64,000 nt of DNA, from assembly GCA_033032865.1 (NCBI GenBank), contig JAWHQI010000068.1, positions 1,984,001 to 2,048,000 of the forward strand, in the 5' to 3' direction. The stretch's first letter is position 1. Each line of letters begins with the position of its first letter. A model generated the notes under the pieces. It was given only the letters and a program-made list of their open reading frames with translations, did not search any database and had not been told where the DNA came from. This document shows positions 11,401 to 21,800 of this stretch, one piece after another. Made by a program: the position numbers and the translations under genes. Source of the stretch: Dactylorhiza incarnata. Lineage: Eukaryota; Streptophyta; Magnoliopsida; Asparagales; Orchidaceae.

Positions 11401-12256
11401 AGTATGAACTCATGCTTGCAATTTTATCTTAATGGAATAGCATCTCTTCAACCTTTAACTCAAACATCAACTTTTCAAATTTAAAACTCATTATCCTTTA
11501 TATGATTTTATCTTCTAAAATGATGTTTATGTTTAATAGTGTTTAATATATTCTTCTGCTAAGTTTACCACTTATGCTCATTCATGTCTATTTTTTTAAC
11601 ACCGTGGTATTCTATTTTTTCAACAAGTGGTATCTTAAAATAGAATGCTTACTTTATCATGTCAGCTATGTTGCTTACTAATATATGTTCCATCATGCTT
11701 ATATTTTTCTCAACAAGTAGTATTTAACAAGCTTATGATTGCATCCTATTTTTGTTCTCAACATAGAACATATTACTCCTTATTCCACACTCTCACCTAA
11801 ACCTTCTTTAGATACTACCAAAAGGGGAAAATAAATTACATAAATCTAATATTTTGGGGGAGTACATTATAATGATTTGAAACTCAAAGAAAGTATTTAT
11901 GTAGTTGGAGTAATCATATAGAAGGTGCATACACTATCATACACTCGATCATGACAATCCTTCAATAAATGGTTCTTAATCAATCTTAGTAGATATACAC
12001 TCATCACTACCCACTTTTTCTAATAACAAAGGGGGAGAAGAAATTGAGAAATCTAGTCAAATAGATATTTAGGTGGAGTAAATTATATGAGAGCACTTAT
12101 CTAGGGGAGGACTTCATATAGAAAGAGTATGTATTATCGCTTTCAATTCTATCATGCTCTTAATATGTTATTCATGCATATTTTATTACCACACTTTTCT
12201 ATAAACACAAATTGTCTTAATCTCACTAATTTCTCATACAAGTATTTGTTATTATC
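8406..12256 (+). other. Non-coding internal region of element N replacing pol
   Basis: No convincing ORF; mostly AT-rich. From about 9840 to the PPT it matches the 3' non-coding region of H (minus strand of 55806-57561), including a GGCGTTAAGAAGCTAA block at about 10036. The part 8406-9840 has no counterpart in H that I can see and sits where pol should be. It includes a GC-richer island at 9480-9730. Several GGGGGAG runs near 11855, 12030 and 12100 resemble extra polypurine tracts. A TA microsatellite lies near 10301-10315. Confidence 0.6.
9480..9730. other. GC-richer island inside the AT-rich region of element N
   Basis: About 250 bp with clearly higher GC (for example CCGGGGAGGGTTCCAGTAGG near 9560-9580) stand in otherwise AT-rich sequence where pol is missing. 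No long ORF. I do not recognise its source; it could be captured host or organelle sequence, or a structured RNA element kept by the non-autonomous family. Confidence 0.4.
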
Positions 12257-12269
12257 AAAAGGGGGAGAT
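12257..12269 (+). promoter_or_regulatory. Polypurine tract of element N
   Basis: AAAAGGGGGAGAT lies directly before the TGTTGG start of the 3' LTR and would prime plus-strand DNA synthesis. The same tract stands in mirror position in H (55806-55820). Confidence 0.85.
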
Positions 12270-13879
12270 TGTTGGAGCCTATGTTCCGCATCTCTTGGTT
12301 TGAGAATAACAAATATCGTGTTGTATTTGATCTTGTATTTTGTGTGTTTATAGTATGCAGGTTGCACAAGAACTATAGCTACACATCCCTATGAGTAGTA
12401 TACTGAATGGAGACGATTCTTGGGAAAGAGACTTAACGCCCCGCTTTAAGAGTTAATACCCTGCTTTAAGAGTTAACACCCCGCTTTAACTCTTAATACC
12501 CTGATTTAAGAGTTAACGCCTCGCTTTAACTCTTAAAGACCCGCTTTAACTCTTAACGCCCCAATTTAACTCTTAACGCCCAACGTTAACATTAACGCAC
12601 AGCGTTAACTTTTTTGTCGATAAGTGTTGTCGTCGAAGAGGGAAAGACATCGAGAAGAAGTACCATCAAGTACCAAGAGACAATGCCAGCGTTGACTCTT
12701 AATGCCCACGTTGAGTCCACAAACTGCCACGATCTTGACGGTTGCACGATTTCAGCCACGACAATGCACGATCACTAATGCTGGCGTTAGCTCTTAACGC
12801 CAGGCGTTAGCTCTTAACGCCAGGCGTTAGATCCCGTGACTATTTAAAAAGCAGCCCCTATCATTATTTGAGAGTTGATTTCCAGAATTCTGATACTTTT
12901 GAGAGAGGCTCGCCTACAACAATTAAGAGATCTCCCTTGGGCTAACATGAAGATCTAAAGAAGATTTTGAAGGAGAAGGTCTACAATGCATATTCCATAC
13001 GAAGGACGATCGCTTCAAGAACGCCAACGTCTATATCGCCTTTATATTCACCTTCAAAATTTCTTGGGGAGTTTTTCTTAATTTATCTTGTAATCTTTTA
13101 CTTTTTCCTTTTGTAATTTGTGTGGAGAAATCGTTCGGGGAGAACATCGAATTCTGGGAAGGATTCCGTGGGTAAATTCGTCCTGGTTGTTGGCGAGTAG
13201 GTCCTTATGTGGCTTAAGGGGTAATTCGCCGCCTTGTGCGTGGCGACAAGGTCGAGGTTAGATCTAGGTGGTGGCTAGAGGCCTTATCAGGGGTTAGATA
13301 GGCTATAGCCAACCAGACCTTGGGAGAAGGACCGGTGAAACAACAAAAATTGTTTTTACATATTTTCTCCTTAATTTCTAGCGTTATAGAAATCAAACAT
13401 TTGTGTATTCAATTCATTATGAAATAAAATCATGTCTTTTATTATTCTATTCAGTTGATTTAATTTCCTCTTTAAGAATATTTTAATTTATATTTTCATC
13501 AAGCATTAAAATTAACATTTGTGTAATTATCTTTGAAATACAATAACCGTTTTCATTATCTGTGATTTTTTGGAATTGTAATTCATTTAAGATTTCATAA
13601 GTAAAATAACTGTGACAATATTTTTGTTTTAAGGAAAATTTTCTGGAGAGCTAACGTCCAGCATTAACACTTAACGCTAGGCGTTAGTAACAGTTAACAA
13701 AAAGTTTTTTTCTCTTGTTTAAAAAGGAATCTTCAATACAATCTTTTCTGAGATATCAAAATATATTTTCTTATTAAATATTCTGAAACTTCAGTCGCAA
13801 ACTTTGATAAATTTAATTAAGATTTAAAATTCCATAAAACCCTTATTCACCCCCTCTAAGGGCGTCGTAAGATCCAACA
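12270..13879 (+). repeat. 3' LTR of element N
   Basis: It begins TGTTGGAGCC and ends GATCCAACA like its partner at 5456-7010, with scattered substitutions, a slightly longer AACGCC array (12425-12615) and a tandem extra copy of the CTTAACGCCAGGCGTTAG block near 12790-12830. A TATA-like TATTTAAAAA lies near 12840. Confidence 0.9.
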
Positions 13880-13884
13880 AATAA
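13880..13884. repeat. Target-site duplication AATAA, right copy, of element N
   Basis: Perfect partner of 5451-5455. Confidence 0.9.
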
Positions 13885-14260
13885 GAGACTGGAGGGAGTA
13901 TGATACCTTCGACTACTACTTCCGTGTCCTCGTGCTTTAGAATAATCCTTCTCGTCGGGGAGTCAATCCTTTCCTGGTTCCCGTGCAGCCAGCTCATGCC
14001 ACGGATCAGGTCGAAGTCTTTCATCTTCAAGAGCGTCGTCGGTGCTTCGAACAGCTTCCCTCTAATCACTACCTTCATGTTGCACATTACATTTGTTACT
14101 ATCTCTGATCCGTCCGGGAACCGCACCTTCCTATGGATGCCCTCAAAGTGCTGGACTTGGTCCAGATCATCCACAAATTCTTCTGAGATGAACGAGTGTG
14201 AGGCACCAATAAAGTGTATGCGGGCTTACCGCAGACGAGTATTATACCTGTGTGGTTTTT
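13885..14260 (-). pseudogene. Element A aspartic protease fragment
   Basis: The minus strand shows a retropepsin-like region: GASHSFISEEFVDDL near 14170-14215, then VRFPDGSEI and FDLIRGMSWLHGNQ (family: GMDWL). The family's active-site D-(S/T)-G before the first alanine appears as I-G-A, so the catalytic aspartate is missing, probably through a small deletion. The protease would cut the gag-pol polyprotein. The frame is interrupted at 13880 by element N and resumes at 5455. Confidence 0.7.
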
Positions 14261-14339
14261 GTTTGTTTGGTTCAATGCTAAGGTAAAACTAAGGTTTACT
14301 AAGTGCTAATGAACATAAAACAAAATGACATTAAAAGTA

Positions 14340-15495
14340 CTAGTAATGACCCTTGCGGGGTCCCGGGGCTGAGCTAGGTCCAGAGCGTACATCTGGTTCA
14401 TGTCTGTCTCCAGTCTCCGCCTAGAAATCCATGACCTAGACCACGTCCTCGACCCCCAAAATGCTGGCCTGGTGGGGCAGCCTGTAGTGCTGGTGGTGCA
14501 TTCCTCTGAGGGCAGTTCTTCTGAATGTGGCCAGTCTGGTGGTAGTGGTAGCACTCTAGTGGGCAGGTGGCCCACCTCCAATTATTGTCATCTCCCGCAT
14601 CTATGCAGGCTGAGGAGACAACACTACCAGCTCCCTCTTCTCCTGCCTCTCCTCCTGGTGGCGTCGGTCCTCCGCTCTTCTCTCCCCAATGTAACGACCC
14701 TTCTGCTGGTCCCTCCTGCCACTACTTCCATGGTCCTCTTTCGGTCTCTTCCTACCTCGAACAAGGTGTTGGTCGGCTTCCAGCTTCTTCGCCATCTCCA
14801 AGATCTTGGCCATGCTGCCATTAGAGACAAAGAGGGGGGCCTACCTCAGCTCGTCACGGAGGCCCTTGTAGAATCTCTTTGTGTAGCCTGCATCATCCAA
14901 CTGATAGGAGCCCACAAACCGGGCTAGGTGTGTGAACTCCCAGTGATACTTCACGACTATCCTGCTACCGTGCCTCAGTTGTAGGAACCTGTATTCTAGT
15001 TCATCCCTTGCTTACTACGGTACGCAGTGCTCCAGTAGCGCCATATTGAACTCATCCCATGAGATGTCAGCCGCCTCCAGTCCAGCATAAGTGGTGTCTA
15101 GTAGTGATTTCCACCACCTCTTTGCATGAGATTCTAGGCATAAAACCACCAGGGGTACTACAATGTCCGTCAGGCACTGAATTCCTGCCAACTTCTCGTA
15201 CATGATGTCTACCCACTACTCAGTTCGCTCAACTGTCTCCGTCCTGAGGTATGATGGAGGGGAAAGTCCTCGGAAGGCACTCATCTAGTTGGCCCCGGGG
15301 TTTGGCTGAGGAGTCGGTGCCTGCTATGCCCTGAATGCCTCCAGTATGGCAGTCATTATGGCATGATGTTTGGAGTCGGAGGCACTCCATGCTGTGGGGT
15401 AGGGTTTGTCGCGGGCTACAAAAGAAAATTGACACTCGTAAGAGGATTTGCTTAAAAATTTCAATTAAAAGTGGACTTTTCATGTGATTCCCCAT
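14340..15495 (-). pseudogene. gag: Element A gag, degenerate
   Basis: Minus-strand fragments carry the retrotransposon gag core (AKRWWKSL... ISWDEFNMALLEHCVP, 15015-15203), a basic linker rich in R, K and E (14601-14830), and a zinc knuckle near 14520-14562 reading CYHYHQTGHIQKNC. The second cysteine of the CX2CX4HX4C pattern is Y, so the knuckle is defective. Several stops and frameshifts separate the pieces. Gag would package the element RNA. It lies between the PBS (15591-15607) and the protease, the expected position. Confidence 0.75.
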
Positions 15496-15590
15496 GTGGG
15501 CACACCATTGCTTCCGCTGCTTAGTTTGTCCTCAAACTAAACTCGCTCGGGGTGGCCCAGGGTATGTGGACTTCTTTTCTTCGGATCGAG

Positions 15591-15607
15591 GTTTCGCTTT
15601 GATACCA
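15591..15607 (-). promoter_or_regulatory. Primer binding site of element A
   Basis: On the minus strand, TGGTATCAAAGCGAAAC follows the LTR end (CTTACA) after three bases. It matches the initiator methionine tRNA 3' end in its first eight bases. This fixes the 5' LTR end at 15611. Confidence 0.8.
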
Positions 15608-15610
15608 GTT

Positions 15611-18600
15611 TGTAAGACCCCTTTTTTCTTTCAAAAACCCGGGTCTTATGCCCAGAACCGTTGCTTTGCGGTGACATCATCACTTAGGAAGGTCGCCACT
15701 ACAATGTGCCCATTCTACCGGCCATATCGATCACAAAAGAAGTAAGTATAAATAAACTTATAGAAGTTCAAGTCCACATCACATAGTAAATAAACTCATC
15801 ATAAAGAGATGTCAACATGAAATAGCTGAATAAAAGATAGTAGTAGCAGGGCTCATGCCTGGTACATCAATTCTTCACTACAATTTCACTCGCGGAAGCA
15901 TAATCTACTAAAACTAATAAGACACACATGGATCCTGTCACCGGTGCTCCCGTGCTAGACTGCCCTGCATCCATCTGCACCGGCCTCTGGTGCTGCAGCA
16001 TCTCCTCGGTACCCTAAAATGATAAGGTACACCGACCGTTAGTCAAAAGACTAAGCCAATCCCCCACCCTCCCCCGATGACTCCTAGGCACCGTGCGGAA
16101 GGGTGAAGCGGAGGATATCAATGGGTAAAATCAAAAGCAGGTGACAATGAGTCTAACTACGGAAGGGTCTATTGGTAAGCAATATATAGTACAATGAGTA
16201 AAGCAGTTGGAAGTAAATTAATAACAAGTAAGCAGTAGTAACAAGTAAAGAAATTGTAAATAAAGGCACTAAGGAAATAGTAATAAGAACAAGTAACCTT
16301 AATTTATAGGAATGCCCACACAAACCTATAGACCAAGGGGTCGTTTAGTAGGGCCTATCGTATAAAAAGTCCCATAACCAATTTATACGACAAGGGTAAG
16401 GGTTGAAATGCAATGTTTATGCTATGCCATGCGAGGTATGCAGTTTAATGTTATGTTCATACAAGTGCAACTCACACACTATGACTCTATGCGCACAGAC
16501 CTTTAGTTCCCCCTTTTGGAGGTAGCAAAACTCCCAGGATACTTCCATAGTGGAAAATGGGAGCGGTGGGTTGGGCCTCGCCCACCTCTAGGTTGGTATC
16601 TGCACTACCTAACCTAGACCTATCGTACGCCTCAACACTAAGAACACAACATCAGATCTCCTGCATACTCTTACTAGCTAGGCCACCATACTTTTCTTTG
16701 GTAAAGTGTTAACCACACTTACCGAGACAAAGTATCGACATCGCTGGGATGACCGTCAACACTAATGACCCACCAGCTTTATTCACATAGAATATGTTAA
16801 CAACTATCTCTGAGTCCTAAGCTCCTCGCAATAACCTGTCTGACACAACAACCTTCCGAGCCATCGGCTCGCCTGACTAACCCGTCTGTGCTAACAACCA
16901 CCGAGCCTAACGCTCATAAGATCAAACCTAACTAGCCCTTTTAACCATGGAGTGTGGGTGTGTTCATTATTAAGTTAATCTTTTACCTCCATTTAATCCT
17001 ACACTTTAGGGTTAACCATGGACTTCCCGAGGACTACCCTATGAGGGGCTCGCTACCGTACTAGGAACTATAATGGGATGACACCCCGAAGCTCCCTTTC
17101 CAAGGCACTTAATATTATTAGTGACTACTCATAAGTATATCCTTCTTATCATTACACTTGGATTACCCTATGTATGTTATGACCTTCCAAGAGGAAAGAT
17201 GATCTTTCGTCAGTACCGAACACGACCATACCACTTTGCTTATCGGGTTCACTCAATATATAGACCCGTAATGGTGACCTCACATCCTATCTAATAGACT
17301 TGGTACACCATCTACCTTTCCATTCCCACCTAATGATCCATAAATTACTCAAGTTTTACGGTTATACTATAAGCAGACCAAATGAGTTATATAAGTTGCA
17401 TAAGGGGAGGTACCCTAAATATTCATCCAACTGACTCAAGATTATTACTGGGAGTCTATCATGATATTCTAAGACTAAATCCAGAGGATCATATTTTTCC
17501 TTAGTTAACTGTCATTTATTATAATTTTCCTCAACATTGTCCCAGTACGAAATTGAACATGAAGTATAAATTCCCCTTATGATATGGCCTCCACAAAATT
17601 ATGAAAAATCTATAAAGTCAAAATAATAGTAAATACATAATATCACGATTTTTGCAGTAAGGTGTTGGCCTCTAATTATAATATTGAATAATTACCCCAA
17701 ATTACAATTTAAAGAAGGAACCACCAAAAATACTTGTCCAAAAATTATGGCAAAATTATCAGACCTTTAATCAGAATAGTCTACTGGCCAAATTTCAGAA
17801 TTTATCAAAACTTATTAGTCACATAAATAAATATTCCAAGTAAACCCATAGTAGAGAAAATTGTGAAGTATTCTACTGATAAATAATTGCAAAAATTATA
17901 CAAAAATTTACAGAGCTCTCTAATGACCTAAAATGTCCTACCACCAAGTTTCATAATTTTCTAGAGGATATTTTGCACTCATTTATTTAACATATTCCTA
18001 AAACAAAATAGATGACTTGTGAATGAAGTGCTAATTAAATCACTTCAATAATTACACAAGAATTACCAGAGGTATATTACATGATTATGAGGGTACCACC
18101 AAACTTTCATCAACATTCAAGATCATTTGAGCACGTAAATATCTCTTATAAAAAAGTTCCCTAAAAAAGGTTATAACCTAAATAAGAGGTGATAAGTGTT
18201 CCTAAAATCCTCATAAATTTTCCTAGGGAATATTTACACCCTATGAACTCATCTACCAAGTTTCATGACCATTCAAGTACATATGCCCCTATGTCCTTCA
18301 CAAGACTGAAAGTGCAACCCTAAGGTTAGAACTAGGGTCCTAGGGCATATCCACCCCACATCACCCCAAATTACTCATGGGGGTATCTTATGTGATCCTA
18401 AACCAGTGGCCAAAGTTTCACACCACTTTGATGAGATTTGACCACCTAATTCCATCATGTGCACTTTTGACCTAGTTTGACCTAGTTTGACCAAACTTTG
18501 GTTAACAAATTACCCAACAAAATCAGTCCCAATTGGGCTGAAATTTTTACCAGGGTCATATAAAAAGCACCCTCCAAAGTTTGGAGGGGATTGGAGGTCA

Positions 18601-19634
18601 TTAGACCCTATAATTAAATAATATATGGATTATTAAATTATTACAAAAAACATTAGAAAAATGTTTTCCAAATTTTCCCATTTTTGGATATGTTGAGTGT
18701 ATAGGTACAAATAGCCTATGCATGTTTCAATTTTCAAGTCAATATCATTTACGAATCAAAAGTTATTCAATAAATAGTGGTTGTCCTACCCTAGGGACCA
18801 GTCCCACCAAAATGGCCCTACAGGGAGCTACCATGCTCATTTGGGGCTGAATCAAACTTTAAAATAAAGTACACACCACGAGCTACAACTTTAATGTTGG
18901 TCACTATTTCATCAGAGGGGCCTATGTATTTATAATAAATTAATCTAGATACTGCAAAAAGTGTGACATAAATACAAATCATAACATAACATATTTATCT
19001 GACCTTAGCACAGATCTTGGCGCAGATCGTGCGGCTCTTGGTCGTCCTCTACCTCCCGCCAAGGGCTGAGATTGCCCGCGCCTGAGCCAACTTCCACTCC
19101 ATTAATGTTGGCCGACGATTAGGGGTGGCTGGCCGGGCGGAGGTGGCCGGAATGGGGGTCTCCAACGGGGGAAAGAGGTCTCAAAATGGGCCCTTTCAGG
19201 AGCATGATTCGAGCCAAATTTGGCTCGAATCAAGCCCCAAACTAGATGAGGATCTAGCACTAGTGGAGGAGAGGAGGATCGGACCAGATTTGTGGCCTGA
19301 GGTCGCGTATTTCGGCGGGTTGCCATGGTCGGAGCTTGAGCTTTTGGTGCAATGTCGATTTGCACTTGGAGGTCTCAGTTTCTTTATAAAAGTGGGGGGT
19401 TTCACTCTTCTTCGACATCTGAATGTGTTAAAGGCCTCAATTGGAGGCAAGAGGGGGGTTTCACATGGTGGCCATTAATGGACTTGACGGAGAATTTCAT
19501 TTTCATATGGGGGAGGTGAATTGGGCGTCAAAGTGGCTGGGAGAAGGCTAGCAACTCCTCCTCTCCCCAAGAAGAGATGAATGGTGCCATCAATGGGGGG
19601 AATTGGAGGTTTCTTCTTCCTCTTCATTAACTCC

Positions 19635-19683
<49 letters not shown>

Positions 19684-20439
19684 AAATTGGGCTTTCTCTC
19701 TCCTAACCAATTTTATTGAAATTGAATGGCCTATTCATTAGCACCCAACCCCATTAGGTGGTGGACAACCATAATTGAGTCTAGCCCAAGTGGATTGGGC
19801 TTGATTAGGTCAAAATAGGTCACTTTGACCTAAATTTAGGATAAGGTTGACTTTGGTCAATTGGACCATTTGGGTTGACCCCAGTAGGTGGCGTGTCACC
19901 CATTGGCCTCCCTTAAGGGTTAGGAAGGTCTAGGTAGGGTCAATTTGGCAAGGTGAGGGTCAATTGACCCTTAATAGGCCACTTTGACTAAAATAGCGCT
20001 AGGGACTTTGGTAAAATTGGCCAAATTGGAGGCCAAATGATGGGGATTTTTGGTCCATTAGGTCCCTAGTATCCTTATAAGGGTAGGGGCAAGGTCAATT
20101 TGGCATGGCGGAGGTCAATTGGCCCTAATTCAGCTACATTGACCAATTTAGGGTTAGGGTTGACATTGTCAATTTGGCCTCTTTGGTTGACCCCAATGGG
20201 TCCCTGGTGCTCTAAGGGGACCCATAATGGGCTAGGGATGTTGTGGTGGGGTCAAGAAATCAAGGTGAGGCCCTAAAGTCCAACCCTAGGCTTGGTATCT
20301 AAAAATTGCTATTTGCAGACCACTTCGGTTTTCTCCTTCTTACCAAAGTTCACATGATCTTAAGTGCTTCCTATGGTTTTGTCATGACCTAGTCATGACA
20401 AAACCAAATTGGGGGTCTAGTTTTTTCGGGGATGTTACG
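15611..20439 (-). repeat. 5' LTR of element A (about 4.8 kb)
   Basis: It runs from GTAACATCCC at 20439 (first T mutated, plus strand reads TGTTACG) to CTTACA at 15611 on the minus strand. The part 17935-20439 matches 1-2346. It includes a TTGAC array (19795-20195), a CT microsatellite (19639-19682) and about 200 bp at 18840-19040 absent from the 3' LTR. Its far half (15611-17900) is homologous to parts of the D LTR and to solo LTR A'. Confidence 0.88.
19639..19682 (+). repeat. (CT)n microsatellite in LTR A
   Basis: About 22 uninterrupted CT units. The partner LTR has only a short CTCTCT stretch near 1575-1585, so the run expanded after insertion. Confidence 0.95.
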
Positions 20440-21326
20440 GCATTCTTCTTCTGCAACTAGTGACATATTCCGTTGTTTTTCTCCATCGACGGACACGGAT
20501 CATCCCCTAGGATCTTCCCATCATCCATGAAATTCAAGGGGAAGATGCAAGCATTCCTTTCTCACTACAAGCTAGGATCTCGAAGAAGAATCATGAATGG
20601 TGTAAACCCCTCAAGAAGATGGGCTCATTGGGAGTGGTTGCAAGCGATTCATCTACCTCAGATGACAACCGATGATCAAGGGAAACATAGACTCATATTA
20701 CATGGTACCTTTGCATCCATAGAAGAGTCTCATGCACTATTTGTACTTTTATCATCTTTTTCCACACATTAGGTAGAGATTAGCTACTGTATCTTAAATT
20801 TTAGATGATGGTTGGATTGAACATTGTGCAAACTTGATTTATAAACATCTTATGCAATTTTACGCTTGTTTATGTTCATATCCTTTGGAGTAGCTTAGGA
20901 GGCCTAGCCTCTTGCTGTTGTGTTCTGTATTTAGTAAGTTTCTTATTGTTGTGTTAGAGAAAGTGTGGACGGGGTGCGTTGTCGTTGAGCTAGAAACAAA
21001 ACATTGAGCAAGCGATTGTACTTCGCTTTTGCATGGCACAATGAGCGAAGTGGAGGAAGTAGACATGTAGTGATGTGAAGTGGACGAAGGCAACCCGCGG
21101 TGGTGCGAAGCGGTCTCGGCGACCCGCATTGTTAATTTAGTTTTCAATCAATGCATTTGTTGTTAGCAACCAATCACCCCCCCCCCCCCCCCTATTATAA
21201 ACCCGACATAAAAGACTTCGATCTCAAGTCTTATCTCTATAGATAAATCCATCCCGCCGTTTTCAACGAGAGATTCGATACTCATGGATTTATTCCCATT
21301 TATTATTACTTTACAATGACCGGTGC
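20440..21326. other. Unassigned sequence, possible LTR fragment
   Basis: No recognised gene. An open stretch at 20473-20772 (99 residues) matches no family I know. The part 20950-21130 holds five GCGAAG/CTTCGC-like cores, followed by a run of C (about 21177-21193) and a TATA-like ATTATAAAC near 21195. This resembles the U3 layout of the LTRs elsewhere in the window, but I find no matching ends. Confidence 0.3.
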
Positions 21327-21800
21327 ACAACTTTTAAAACTCCAATTGGCATGTCTCCATTTAGACTAGTTCATGGGAAAGCTTACCAACTGCCAGTTCT
21401 GCTCAAGAATTATACTTTTTTGGCAACCAAATACTTAAACTTTAATATGACAAAGGATAGCAAATGATGTCTTTCGCAGCTCTGCACTTAAGAAGAATTT
21501 TGGCATGATGCCTATGACATTGCGTGAATTTATAATGTACAGATAAAAAATGGCATGACATAAAAATACGACACAAGAAGTTCAATGAAGGTGAATTGGT
21601 ATTAATATATAACTCCCGACATAAACTCTTCCCGAGGAAACTCAAATCCATAAGGTATTGTACTTACACAATCACTAGCATCTTTCCATTTGGTGTCGTT
21701 GAGCTGCACAGTGAGAAGGACTGTTGTTTAAAGTAAATGTACAACATTTAAAGTCTTATAATGGAGATCCCTTCGAGCGTGCTAATATTATTGTAGAAAT
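21327..21800 (+). pseudogene. Athila-like Ty3/gypsy integrase C-terminal fragment
   Basis: The plus strand translates to TFKTPIGMSPFRLVHGKA near 21330-21385, the well-conserved stretch of Athila/Tat integrases, and further on (other frame) FNEGELVLIYNSRHKLFPRK and FPFGVVELHSEKD, the C-terminal part with a LYNSR-LFPGKL-type motif. Stops and shifts occur between the pieces. There is no RT or gag near it, so it is the tail of an old, truncated element. Confidence 0.7.

Larger units (their letters stand above)
5456..13879 (+). mobile_element. Element N: gag-only, non-autonomous Ty1/copia (Sirevirus-like) retrotransposon
   Basis: The element is 8424 bp, with LTRs of 1555 and 1610 bp ending TG...CA, a TSD of AATAA, a PBS next to the 5' LTR and a polypurine tract before the 3' LTR. 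It encodes a recognisable copia gag but no protease, integrase, RT or RNase H. The gag tail at about 8250-8405 runs directly into 3.8 kb of AT-rich non-coding sequence. Its LTRs, its 3' non-coding region and its PPT cluster match element H (54680-61751), which does carry pol, so H-like elements could have supplied the enzymes in trans. The LTR pair differs visibly (over 90% identical by eye), so the insertion is not recent. Confidence 0.88.
1..20439 (-). mobile_element. Element A: long-LTR Ty3/gypsy chromovirus (Tekay/del-like), cut by window start
   Basis: Two copies of one long sequence (1-2346 and about 17935-20439) flank a minus-strand gag-protease-RT-RNase H-integrase-chromodomain region. 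This is the Ty3/gypsy order. On the minus strand the LTR begins with (T/C)GTAACATCCC and ends GGGTCTTACA, followed by a primer binding site resembling the initiator-methionine tRNA site. The 5' LTR is about 4.8 kb, a length known from Tekay/del chromoviruses of large plant genomes. The internal region is about 4.8 kb once the nested copia element at 5456-13879 is removed. The reading frames are heavily broken, so the copy is defective. The far end of its 3' LTR lies outside the window, so its TSD cannot be tested. Confidence 0.85.

Noticed and set aside
14400..14927. 175-residue plus-strand frame
   Set aside because: Antisense shadow of the degenerate gag of element A, which carries the zinc knuckle on the minus strand.
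19125..19478. 117-residue plus-strand frame
   Set aside because: Within LTR A; the equivalent in the other LTR (1286-1516) is shorter and frame-broken.
20473..20772. 99-residue frame as a possible host gene
   Set aside because: No recognised domain, no intron or neighbouring exon evidence; surrounded by repeats.
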